Source: Cordia subcordata
Lineage: Eukaryota; Streptophyta; Magnoliopsida; Boraginales; Cordiaceae
Length of the DNA stretch: 64,000 bases
Reading direction: 5' to 3'
Assembly: GCA_028554755.1 (NCBI GenBank)
Contig: JAPTOF010000036.1
Location: 1-64,000, forward strand
This document shows positions 9,569 through 20,450 of this stretch, piece after piece. The notes beneath the pieces were generated by a model that was not told where the DNA came from, made no database searches, and worked only from the letters and a program-made list of their open reading frames with translations. Position 1 is the first letter of the stretch. Each line of letters starts with the position of its first letter. The translations under genes and the position numbers were made by a program.

Positions 9569-11692
9569 AAGAAGAAAGCTTCATCTCCAACTCGAACTAG
9601 CGCTCGGCTGCATGCAAAGAAGCATAACTTAGCTTCTTCTTCAAATGCTCAAGCTGATTCTTCTTCTCCACAAAAAGAGGTTGATTCGGCTTCTTCACCT
9701 CTTGCAAGTGGAGACGCCCACTCAACCTCTAGTTTGGTTTTGAAGGAAGTTTTTGAAGCTCTTGAGGCAGGTACTCCCTACAATGATCACGTTGAAAAGC
9801 AAAACAAAGCTAAGGCTGAATTGGTCCGAAGCTTATCTTGCAAATCTAGAGCTCGTTCTCCTCCTTCCCCTCGAACAAGCATGGATGTTGGCCCTTGCAC
9901 AAAACAATCTGAACTTGCGTTATCCAAGCTTCTTTTCCATTCTCCATGCCAAAGCTCTACATGCTCAAGCCTGAATAGCCCTATTGGACGTGGTCAGCTA
10001 GGCTACAATGGTGTTTTACAAGAGTTTGAAGCTTTGGTTGAAGGTAGAGGGGAGATGGAAGATAAGTTATTATCCGTTGGACAAAACCTTGAGGACGCTA
10101 TTACCCACGGGTTAAAACACCTCCCTCGTGAAATTGTTGGTAGCTTTTCAGGTCAACCCAACCAAACCTTGATAGCAAAAAAGGGATGTGACACTTTGCA
10201 TGCTGCACTTCAAATTTCAAAAACAGGCCCACGTGAAAATCAAGAGGAGTTCCTCCACTCCCAAGTCCATTAGCTGGTCAAAGTCGGCCATATCAGCCCC
10301 ACACTTTGAAGATGTGGCAGCCACGTTTGGGAAAAAATGCCACGCTGTCAAACAACAAAAGTCAGATTATTTCTTCCATGGGAGAACAACGTGAAGTGCC
10401 AATTTCCAAAGGCAAGGAACACTTCCAAGGTAACTATGCTCCTCAAATTTGTGATAAAGCAAGAAAGTTTTATTCTGGAAAATCAAATTAGCCTAATTAC
10501 AATGCCATTCCAAAAGCATATGAGCATGTTAAGCGACATCAAACACAAGCTTCCAGCCACTTTAATGCATGGAAGAAACCACTTAGGCTTAGATTTGAGC
10601 CTAGTCCAAAGGATCCTTCACCTGATTGGGGGGGTATCTTTGCTGAAAACTTGGATAAAACTCTCAAATTTGAGGAAGAGCATGTTGTTGAATTAGTAAA
10701 TGGTAATAGAGAAGTGGCTGATCCTCCAGAAAACTTGTACGAAGAAGGGATTAATTTTTGGAAGCATTGTCTTGTGGGACAATTCTTAGGAGCTCCCCCA
10801 CCCTTCTTTCTTATTAAAAATATGGTTGAGTTAGTTTGGAAGAAATTTGGCAAGGTTGAAATACATTCAAAAGGAAAGGGTCTCTTTATTTTCAGATTTG
10901 AAAAGAAGAATTTTGTCAAAAGATTCTCCAACAACTTTGGCATGTCAACCATAGGCGACTCTTGTTGAGGAAATGGGAACCAAATCTGAGTTTGTTAACT
11001 TATCATGCAAAAAAGTTCCCATTTGGGTGAAGCTTTGGGAGGTCCCAATGAGCCTCTACTCTAAAAGAGGACTTGGATATATTGCCTCTTTCATTGGAAA
11101 GCCAATCCAAATGGATGCCCTCACGGATTCAAGAAGAAATTTGGATTTTGCAAGAGTTTGTATTGAAGTTGATTTGGAAGAGAACCTTCCGGATGTGGTT
11201 TATCCAAAACTCAGCAATGGTTCAAAGGCTAAAGTTATGGTAGAATATGCTTGGAAACCATCTAAGTGCTCTCATTGCAAGATGGTTGGACATGTGGAGG
11301 AGCAATGCCCACTTAAGCCAAAAATTCAACCACTAAGGCCAATTGCAAATCAGGCCACTAAGACTCATTTTGAATGGCAAGCCGTGAGTAAGAAAGCCCC
11401 ATTGAAGTCAAGTAATGCTCCAAACAACTTCCAAGGTGAAGGTTCTTCTTCAAAGGAAAAGGCGACTTCTCCAAGCCATTCTTTAGTTAGGGTTCCTCTT
11501 GACCCCTCAAGCTCTAAAATTTCGCACTCCAATCACTTTGAGATACTTGGTCATGAGGGAGAAATTGGAGATGAAGATACAAGACTTCTTGACCAGAATA
11601 GTAAGGAGGAAGAATTGGGTAATTTTGGCACTCCAAATGCAAAAAGCAACCAGGTATCCGAGCCAAGTGCTCCTCCTTTACCTCCTCAATGA
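9569..11692 (+). pseudogene. LINE ORF1 protein (two-ORF class, element B)
   Basis: N-terminus KKKASSPTRTSARLHAKKH resembles MAKKKKGSSPSRHSARISAK of L and differs from the MPKKKNHTSSRKSARI start of the ORF1-only class. The first frame ends at 10273 (frameshift), passes through a poorly conserved linker, and re-enters DUF4283 at 10651 (NLYEEGINFWKHCLVGQFLGAPPPFFLIKNMVELVWKKFG). Another frameshift at about 10960 separates it from the last 239 residues, which are open from 10973 and include VPIWVKLWEVPMSLYSKRGLGYIASFIGKPIQMD. Knuckle CSHCKMVGHVEEQC is at 11267-11308. The end, SAPPLPPQ, is followed by a TGA that overlaps the ORF2 ATG. Confidence 0.83.
11689..11692 (+). promoter_or_regulatory. ATGA overlap of ORF1 stop and ORF2 start (B)
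   Basis: TGA at 11690-11692 ends ORF1, ATG at 11689-11691 starts ORF2 (MNFCSWNIRGLN). L has the same arrangement at 20447-20450. Such overlaps suggest translation of ORF2 by termination-reinitiation; this is inference. Confidence 0.75.
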
Positions 11693-14600
11693 ATTTTTGC
11701 TCATGGAATATTAGGGGGCTAAACTCCCCAAAGAAACAAAAGGAAGCTGCATTTTTATCAATAAACACCACTTGGACATCTTGTGTCTTTTGGAAAACAA
11801 AGTGGTTAGTGATAAAAATATCAAAGCTATTAGTACTCTTTTTAGAAAGTTGGTTTTTGGCTACTTTGATGATCTTACCAAGGGCGGATTTGGCTTTTTG
11901 GTAGAAAGGAATTAAAGCTACTTTGATTGACTCTTGTGTTAATGCTTTGCTCTTTCATTTTGATGATCACATTCATACGCCTTTCTTTGTTGCCTTCATT
12001 TATGGACACAATGAAGCTTCAAAAGAATTGAACTTTGGAGAAAACTTGAGCTTTGGTGTACTTGGTGTGAAGAAAGTGTGCTTTGTCTCTTGGGGATTTC
12101 AATGAGGTTTTGCAAAGTGGTGACAAATCAAATACTTATGCCACTCCAAAAAGTGCTGGTGCCTTTCAAAACTTTGTGGCAAAAGCAAAGTTGCAAGAGG
12201 TTAATACACATGGACCACGCTTCACTTGGTCAAATAAGAGCAATGATGAAAATTACTTGGCTAGCAAGCTTGATAGAGCCTTCATCAACGAATATTGGAT
12301 GCATCATTACCATCTCTCCTTTCTTTTGGTTGCTAGTCCCGGTGTTTCCGATCATTGCCCACTTATCATGCATACTTGTAAGTCTTGGAAATCCTCACCT
12401 AAACCCTTCAAGTTCTATAATGTGTGGACTTCTCATATGGATTTCCTTAAGCTTGTTGAAGAACATTGGTGTACACGGGTCTTTGGTACACCAATGTACA
12501 TCCTCTACCAAAGCAAAAGCATTAAAACTTGCTCTTAAATCTTTTGATAAAGAGCATTTTGCTGCCATTCCGTATGCCATCAAAAATCTTAGGGAAGAGC
12601 TTGAAATTGTTCAATACTCTATCCTTAATGGTCAGCAAAATTATTCTCTCATTGACATGGAGAAATCCATTTTGAGCAAATTGGAGGAGCTTGAAGGAAA
12701 GCAAAAAGCCATGCTTTTCCAGAAGTCAAGACTAAATTGGATCAAGGAAGCAGATGCCAATACAAAATTCTTCCATAATGTGGTTAAAGGAAGGAAGCTT
12801 AAAAACACCATCCATGCTATCAAGAATGAGAATGGTCACATTCTCCTTGAAGAAGATGAAGTGAAAGAGGAATTCATTGGCTATTTTAAGAAGCTTCTTG
12901 GTGTTGAATCCCCCTCAAGCATTAATGTCGATCTTTTGAAAAATATTATTGACAAGCAAATTGATCATGAAGTTGCTGCCACAATCATTGCTCCTATCAC
13001 CGATGATGAAATCAAGAATGCACTTTTCTCTCTCAACCCAAACAAAAGCCCGGGGCCGGATGGCTTCACATCCCATTTTTACAAGATTGCATGGGAGATT
13101 GTTGGGAAGGACGTCCTTGGAGCAATCAGATCCTTTTTTGATTCAAGCAAGCTTCTTAAAGAGGTAAATGCCACAATTATCACTCTTGTGCCTAAAAATC
13201 AAAATCCTTCTATGGTCAAGGACTATAGGCCAATTTCTTGCTGCAACACCATTTATAAATGCATCTCCAAGATCATTGCAAATAGGTTTAAGGGTTGCTT
13301 ACCTCATATTATTTCTTGAAACCAATCAGCATTCTTGAAAGGTAGACTCATCCATGAGAATATCCTCATTGCACATGACATCATGAGAGGCTATCAAAGA
13401 AGACATATTTCCACAAGATGTGCATTTAAAATTGATATTATGAAAGCTTTTGACTCCTTGAACTGGGTTTTCATTGAATGCACACTTCTTGCTTTTGGTT
13501 TCCCCAAAAAGTTTGTGGATTGGATCATGGCTTGTGTTAAAACTCCTAGCTTCACCATTGCCATTAATGGAGGTTTGGAAGGTTTCTTCTCTGCAAATGG
13601 CATTAGGCAAGGAGATCCTATCTCCCCTTATCTCTTTGTCCTTTGTATGGAGGTTCTTACATGCATGCTTAACAACTTGGCAAACAATCCGAGATTTCAA
13701 TTCCACCCAAAATGCGGAAGCATCAAGCTTAATCATCTTTGCTTTGTGGATGACCTCCTTATCTTTTGTAAAGGGGACATAAATTCTATTGATTGCATCA
13801 TGGATACTTTGAAGGCTTTTTCTACTTACTCCGGGCTGAATATTAGCAAGGCTAAGAGTGTTATCTTCCTTGGTGGAGTTCCAAATGAGGAGAAACGAGT
13901 GATCATGGATAGAATTGAGTTCCAAGAAGGTGAGCTACCAATCCGATATTTGGGCATCCCACTTGTTTCAAGAAAGCTAAGAAGGAGTGATTGCTGTACT
14001 CTCTTGGAAAAAATCAATCTAAAGCTTCACTCTTGGTGCAACAATTGGCTTTCCTTTGCTGGAAGACTTGTGCTTATCAAATCGGTCCTTACCCAAATTT
14101 GTGCTCATTGGGCAAACGCATTCCTTATGCCTAAAGGAGTTATGGCAGCCATTGAGACAAAATTCAAAGCCTATTTATGGATATGAACTGGTCCTAAGGT
14201 GGCTTGTAAGAACATTTGTCTTCCATTCAAGAAGGGAGGTCTTGGAGTCCGAAACATTAAGGAGGTTAACTTAACCTACATGCTGAAAGTCTTTTGGAGG
14301 ATGTATGCAATTAAAGAAACACTTTGGAGTCAATGGGTTCAAGCAAATTATATTAAAGACTCTTCTATTTGGAATGTACAAATACCCAAGGATGCAAGTT
14401 GGATTTTCAAAGCACTACTTGGCTGCCGACCTTTTGCAAGTCGATTCCTCAAGCACAAAGTTGGAAATGGAGCAAACACTTTCTTTTGGAGTGATAATTG
14501 GCACAAGGATGGTTCTCTCTTGGAGCATTGGACCAATGCCATTCCACATCCACATCTTCATGCTAAGGTATGTGAGATCTTCATTGAAGGTTCTTGGAAT

Positions 14601-15267
14601 TGGCCAATGCATCTTTCCCATGTTGATATTCCAGATTTTTGTCTTGATGAAAACACTATGGATAGAATCTCATGGAATCTCTCCCCAAGTGGTTGCTTTT
14701 CTTTCAAACACACTTGGGAAAGTATTCGAAGAAAAGGTTCTTATTTTGAAGGGTCAAATCTCATTTGGCACAAGAAGCATAATCAAAGCATAGCTTCATT
14801 GTTTGGCTTGCATTCCATGATCGTCTTAACACAAAATTCAGACTCTTGCATTGGGGGCTTCTCATTAATCCATCATGTATCTTTTGTAATTTGGGTTGTG
14901 AGACCAGAGAGCATCTCTTCTTTGAATGTTGTTTCACAAGGAGGATTTGGAGAAAGGGCTTGAAACTTACCCTTGTTCCGGAAAATCTGATTTGTTGGCA
15001 AGATATTACTGATTTTCTCACTCCTTTCGCCCTTGAAAAGCATTTGAAGGCCACAATTCTCAAGCATCTTCTTGGGGCAGCCATCTACCACATTTGGATT
15101 GAAAGGAATCAACGCATCTTCAAAAATCAAGCAAGAACCGAGAGTCCATCTTTGATACTCTCTTTAATGATGTTAGAGTAAAACTCTCAAGTGGTGGCAA
15201 AATTCAATCTTCTCCATTGAACAAAACATTATGTAAAATGTGGAGACTTGAAGATATCATTGTTTAG
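11689..15267 (+). pseudogene. LINE ORF2 polyprotein: endonuclease, reverse transcriptase, zf-RVT (B)
   Basis: Order of domains: apurinic-type endonuclease (start MNFCSWNIRGLN; LGDFNEVLQ near 12086; FTW; SKLDRAFIN; GVSDHCPLI near 12345, the catalytic Asp-His pair), then RT with SPGPDG (13047-13064), KDYRPISCCNTIYKCISK, KIDIMKAFDSLNW, GIRQGDP (13599-13619) and the catalytic box FVDD (13743-13754, Val in place of the Ala seen in L), then the thumb (LPIRYLGIPLVSRKLRRSDC) and zf-RVT (CIFCNLGCETREHLFFECCF, about 14878-14937), ending RLEDIIV at 15267. It is broken by frameshifts around 11760-12080, at 12530, by a stop at 13318-13320, by a stop at 14184-14186 and by frameshifts near 14780. Length is close to that of an intact plant LINE ORF2. 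Confidence 0.86.
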
Positions 15268-15355
15268 GTTGTCTTTTTTTCCTTCATTTTTTTTGTACAT
15301 GTACATTTTTTCTTGAAGTAATCCAAATTCCTTACTTACTCCGCAAAAAAAAAAA

Positions 15356-16808
15356 GTAAGCATTCATCTCCTCAAGCTCAAGTTTATTTTGAAGATTTGG
15401 ATAAGAAAATTGAAGAAGCTAGAAAAATTTGCCCCCCCTCAATTGGTTTGGGAAAATTCCTTGAGGAAAAATACAATATCTCCAAGAAGGAACTTGTGCA
15501 AAGTTTGTCCAGAAAAAGTCGTGAAAGATTAGTGCCAAAAGAAAATGATGATTTGCATTCTCATCTTCAAAATGTGGAGAACATTTCTCATGCTTCAAAA
15601 TCTGATTTCCATCATTCTAATATGAACGAAAATGAACTTCAAATCAGCAAAAACACTTGGCTTCTATTTGTGCTGAAATGCATCTTGCAAACGAGCTTGT
15701 CTCTTCTCCAACTCAAAATGCAATTTCTCATGGTCAAAACCATGCTATTTTGCTTGAAAATTTTGTTGCAAATGCCCAAAATTTCAGCCATGGAAGTTCT
15801 GGTACGATTGAAGAAGATGGAAAAGCAAACTGGTTAATACCCAATGGTTTCTCGGTTGGTAAGGTACATGACAAACCTGATTTTGCAGCTACTTTTTCAG
15901 GCCAAAAGGACCTCTTTTCTGCCTCCCCACACCATAAAATGACAGCACATCTCTCAAATTCCAATGTGGGAGGCCCACCACTCAATTTGAATCACACTTT
16001 TGATGCTAACCTAGAAGAATTTCCCCTTTGTGTATTCAGCCGAGTGGCAAATCTGCTGGTCCATGTGGCTTTGAACATGGAACATATGTGGCTGCCACAT
16101 CATTTAATGATGCCACTTCACCTATGCAAACAAATCAGCAAAGCTCTTCCCAGAATCAATACCAAAATGGCTCCTCTTTTGGCCAACAAAAGCGTTCAGC
16201 CTCTTCATCCATGTCAGCTCCTCCTTTTGACATGGCTGCCACTTATGACTCTTTAAAAAATACTTGTCATTCTCCACATGTTCCAAATGGAAATGACCTC
16301 CAGCAAGCTCCTCAGCGTTTAATCAACCAAAATCATGTCCTCTCCCATGGACATCTCCATGCAATTTCAATTGGTCAAGAGCATCATATTCAAGGAAATC
16401 ATTACACCTCAACTCCTCTCTTTTCTCAAGGAATTCATGAACCAAATGGAGGAAGTTTTTGTGACCAACTTCAGCAAAATACTTTTCTACATCCCAGCCA
16501 GCAAGCACATCATTTCAAGCTCCCCTTCAACACTCGGCATGGGCATCAAATTTGGATTGGAAGGACCATCTCGTAGGTAACCTCATGCATTCTCTTAAAC
16601 TTGATTTTCATGAGCCTCTTGTTGAAAATGGAAGAATAGGGGCTGCCCCACCAAGTGATGTCTTTGAAGAGGGTGATGGGCATTGGAAACATTGCCTCAT
16701 TGGCCAATTCTTAGATAGGCCTCCCCCATTTTTTCTCCTTAGGAAAATGGTTGATAATCATTGGAAAAAATTTGGCAAGGTGGAGATTAAATCGGCTGAG
16801 AATGGGTT
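15356..16808 (+). pseudogene. LINE D part 2: central ORF1
   Basis: Continues the D ORF1 after the E-B insert: PQAQVYFEDLDKKIEEARK, LGKFLEEKYNISKKELVQSLSRKS, then a Ser/His/Gln/Asn-rich linker that changes frame near 15650, 16030 and 16550, and finally the first half of DUF4283 (VGNLMHSLKLDFHEPLVENGRIGAAPPSD, KHCLIGQFLDRPPPFFLLRKMVDNHWKKFG). It is cut at AENG by L at 16808 and continues at 22661. Confidence 0.8.
16793..16808. repeat. Target-site duplication of LINE L (other copy 22661-22676)
   Basis: CGGCTGAGAATGGGTT is present at 16793-16808 and 22661-22676. Left copy is followed by the poly(T) of L, right copy is preceded by its 5' UTR. Removing L plus one copy restores the D ORF1 reading AENGF(F)VFKFEN. 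Confidence 0.9.
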
Positions 16809-16878
16809 TTTTTTTTCGCGAAGAAAGTGAGATTAAGATAAAAGGAAGTACGACACAAAAGAGGCCAAGGAGGCAGCC

Positions 16879-19800
16879 CTATACAAGAATATCTTCAAGC
16901 CTCCAAGATTTGCAAAGAGATTTGTTAATACAAGAGGAAGTAAATTTCCTTCCCATGGAACATTTTAGCCTAATATGATTTACAATGGACGAGAAAATAT
17001 GCTCTTCAGTTTTAAATACTTTGCTGAATTCTCTGTTGTTCCTTTCAATCCAAATGTGATAAATTGTGGCTCCACCAAGTGCTTCAAGATAGTTGCTTTG
17101 AGACTCTTTTCAAGAGCAAAGGGTGTAATGTATGCCAAGATATCATCCCAATTTGTCAAATTTGTGTGAACCATAGTGAGTTGAAGTCCCGCTTCCAGAT
17201 TCTTTTGGTGAAGCAACAATCAAAGAAAAGATGATTTCGAGTTTCACTTCCCATGTTGCAAAAGATACAAGTAGGATTGATATCATTCCCCCAAGAAAGT
17301 AATCTGAATTTTGTGTTGAGCCTATCCCAAGAAGCAAGCCAGCAAATGAAAGCATGTTTTGGGGTGTGTCCCTTGAACCAAACGAGATTGTGCCATTTTG
17401 CCTTTTCTTTTTTTGCTCTGAAATGCTCCCAAGTATGCTTGAAACTAAAAGTGCCGTTTGGGGAGAGATCCCAAATGTAAGAATCAGCATTTTCCTCATT
17501 AAGGAGAAAGGGGGGAAGATCGACATGCAAAAGATGAATAGGCCAACTCCAAGTGTGGTGATGAAAAACATCACTAACCTTTGCAAAGTAATGTGGTGAA
17601 GGGAAAATGGAGCTCCAATGGCTGTCAAGAATTCCCCTCGGATGCCATTTATCGTGCCAAAAAAGAGTGTTTTTCCCATCTCCCACGGAATGGGTGATAA
17701 GATTCCTTGCAATGTCACGGCATCTAATCAGCATTTTAAGAATCCAACTAGCATCTTTTGGAGTGGTGATGGTCCAGATTGATTTATTCTTGATATAATT
17801 CAAATGAACCCATTTGCTCCAAATTGATTCCCTCCATGAATACATTCTCCAAAAATCTTAAGAAGTGAGATGGTATTTAGGTCCTCAATTTTCCGAACAT
17901 TTAGCCCCCCCTCCTCAAATGGGAAACAAACATCCTTCCAAGCAATTTTTGCACCTGTGTCCCGCCATAAGAAAGCCTTGAATTTTGATTCAAGGGTTGA
18001 GATAATACCTTTTGGGAGTAAGAGAATTCCAGCCCAGTAGGAACAAATTTGGGTAAGGGTTGTTTTAATGAGAAGCAATCTACCCGCATATGAGAGCCAT
18101 TTCGTGGACCAATTATCAAGTTTACTAACAATTTTCTCCAAGAGAGGTGCAAAATCGGCTCTTCTAAGTTTTCTTGAAATGAGAGGATGCCCAAATACCG
18201 GATTGGAAGAGATCCTTCTTTGAAACCCACTTTAGAGAGGATGGCAAGTTTTTCATCATTTGGGACTCCTCCAAGAAATAAATCACTCTTAGTCTTTGCT
18301 GACTTTAAGTCCCGAAAGGGCATGAAACTTTTCAAGGATTTCCATGATGCATTCCACCGAACTCAAATTCCCCTTGCAAAAGATGAAAAGATCGTCGGCA
18401 AAGCAAAGATGATTAAGCTTCAATTTGGCGCACTTAGGGTGGAAGTCAAAGCCGCTATCATTTTCCAAATTGTTAAGCATACAAGTGAGGGCTTCCATAC
18501 ATAACACAAAAAGATAAGGAGAGAGGGGATCACCTTGTCTAACACCATTTGCTCCTTTGAAGAAGCCTTGAAAACTACCATTGATAGCAACAGTAAAGCA
18601 AGGAGAGGAGACAGATGCCATGATCCAAGCAACAAATTTTCCCGGAAATCCAAATGCCAAGAGAGCATTTTCAATAAAACTCCAACTAAGAGAGTCGAAA
18701 GCCTTCATGATGTCAATCTTGAGAGCACATCTAGGAGAAATATGGCTTCTTGAATATCCCCTCAGGACTTCATGTGCAACAAGAATATTTTCATTGATAA
18801 GTCTATCCTTGATAAAAGCAGATTGATTCCATGAAATAATCTTTGGAAGACATGCCTTGAGTCTATTTGCAAGTAATTTGGAAATGCACTTGTAGATGGT
18901 GTTGCAGCAAGAGATTGGCCTAAAATCTTTTACCATAGAAGGGTTTGAGACTTTTGGCACTAAGGCAATGTAAGTGGCATTTACCTCATTAAGGAGCTTT
19001 GTGGAGTCAAAGAAAGAGCTAATGGCTTCCAAAACATCATCTCCAACAATCCTCCATGCAGCCATATAAAAAAGAGATGTATAACCATCCGGCCCTGGGC
19101 TTTTGTTCGGATTGAGAGAGAAAAGAGTGTTCTTGATTTCCTCATGGGTAAAAGGTGCCACCAGCAAATTGATGCAATCCTCATCATTAGATTTCCCAAC
19201 GATAGCTTTGATGGAGTCAATATTTGCACAAGTCCGGAAAGGGGTACCAAGAAGGTTTTTGAAGAATGAAATGAATTCCTCCTTAATATCTTCATTTGAA
19301 GAAATAAGGGTACCATTCAGATCTTGGATAGCATGAATAGTGTTCTTCCTCTTCCTTCCCTGAATAGTGCTATGAAAAAACTTTGTGTTTGCATCACCAT
19401 CTTTAATCCAATTGAGCCGAGATTTCTGGTGCAGCATATGATTGAAAGTGGCCTCAAGAGCTTCAATTTTAGCCAAAATATCTTTCTCCATATCAAGAAT
19501 TCCATCATTGAGAAGACCATTCATCAAATCGGATTGCACATTACAAAGCATCTCCTTGAGTGCGTGAATCTTTTGAGGAATGCAAGAGAAGTGCTCTTTA
19601 TCAAACTTCCTTAAAGCAAACTTGAGGCGTTTTTGCTTTTGATACAAAATGAACATTGGAGTGCCAAAGACCCATGCACTCCAATGATCTTCCACAATAT
19701 GCAAGAATTGATCATATGAAACCCAAGCATTATAGAATTTGAAAGGCTTTGGAGAGGACGGATTGGGCTTACAAGTGTGAAGGATGAGCGGGCAATGATC

Positions 19801-20450
19801 AGAGATTCCCGGACTCCCAACCAAAGAAAAGAGTCCTCCATACAATTCATCCAACATTGATTCATCAAAGCTCTATCAATCTTGCTTGCATGGAGGTTGC
19901 CATTTGAGTTCCTATTTGTCCAAGTAAAATGTGGACCAATATGGTTGAATTCAAGGAGGCTTGCTTTATGGATACAATCCTTGAAGTCCCAAGCACTAGA
20001 GGGGATAGACAAAGTGGAAGATTTGTCCCCACTGTGAAGAACTTCATTGAAATCCCCAAGAATACAAAGAGGGTCATCTTTGCACCAAAACTCCATTTTT
20101 CAATATGCCAAAGTGATCTCCTTTTTGGGGGAATTTGACCATAAACAAAAATAACAAAAAAAGGATCAAGAGGTGGGCAAGCAAAATGCAAAGCATACCT
20201 TGATCAAAAGAATCAATAATAGTAGTCTTGAGATGGTTTTTCCAAAAGAGCCAAAGACGACCAGCAACATTTTCATCAACATGATTATCAAACCCCAAAC
20301 AACTAAAATAAGTGGCGATGCAATTTTCTTCTTGGCCGGTTTTTGTTTCCAAAACACAAACACAATCGAGGTTATGCTTGCCAATAAGCAACTTTATTTA
20401 CTTGCGTTTTTAGGGAATTAAGACCCTAACATTCCAAGAGCAAAAATCAT
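16879..20450 (-). pseudogene. LINE ORF2 polyprotein: endonuclease, RT, zf-RVT (L)
   Basis: ATG at 20450-20448 overlaps the ORF1 stop. The first codons need a frameshift to read FCSWNVRVLNSLK, a degenerate version of the endonuclease start, then DCVCVLETKTG (the catalytic Glu), LGDFNEVLHSGDK near 20040, FTWTNRN, SKIDRALMN and GISDHCPLI near 19800. A 522-residue open frame (19857-18289) carries the RT core: SPGPDGYTS, KDFRPISCCNTIYKCISK, KIDIMKAFDSLSW, GVRQGDPLSPYLF and the FADDLFIF catalytic box near 18390. Frameshifts near 18290, 18000, 17840 and 17180 separate the thumb and the zf-RVT region (CIFCNMGSETRNHLFFDCCF, with the third Cys changed to Ser). Ends RLEDILV at 16879-16881. Confidence 0.86.

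Larger units (their letters stand above)
6773..9570 (+). mobile_element. LINE E, ORF1-only, with 5' UTR and poly(A)
   Basis: The 5' UTR (6773-6999) is followed by ORF1 from ATG 7000 to stop 9324-9326, then a 232-bp 3' UTR and a poly(A) tail at 9558-9570 preceded by CTTACTTAATCCGC. There is no ORF2. The 3' UTR stem is at 9460-9470 with 9498-9508 (one mismatch). The tail runs directly into codon 4 or so of the B ORF1 (KKKASS), with no second TSD between them. Either E was inserted into an A-rich site in the B start region, or reverse transcription jumped from the B RNA to the E tail. Confidence 0.75.
9571..15355 (+). mobile_element. LINE B, two-ORF element, plus strand
   Basis: ORF1 (to 11692) and ORF2 (11689-15267) overlap by the tetranucleotide ATGA, then a 3' UTR of about 77 bp leads to poly(A) at 15345-15355 with terminal motif CTTACTTACTCCGC. 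The 3' UTR lacks the CCCCTCAAG-type hairpin of the ORF1-only class; it contains instead the short palindrome TGTACATGTACA. The 5' UTR and start codon are not directly attached: the element begins at the KKK codons against the poly(A) of E. All the expected LINE domains are present but interrupted by frameshifts, so it is now inactive. Confidence 0.85.
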
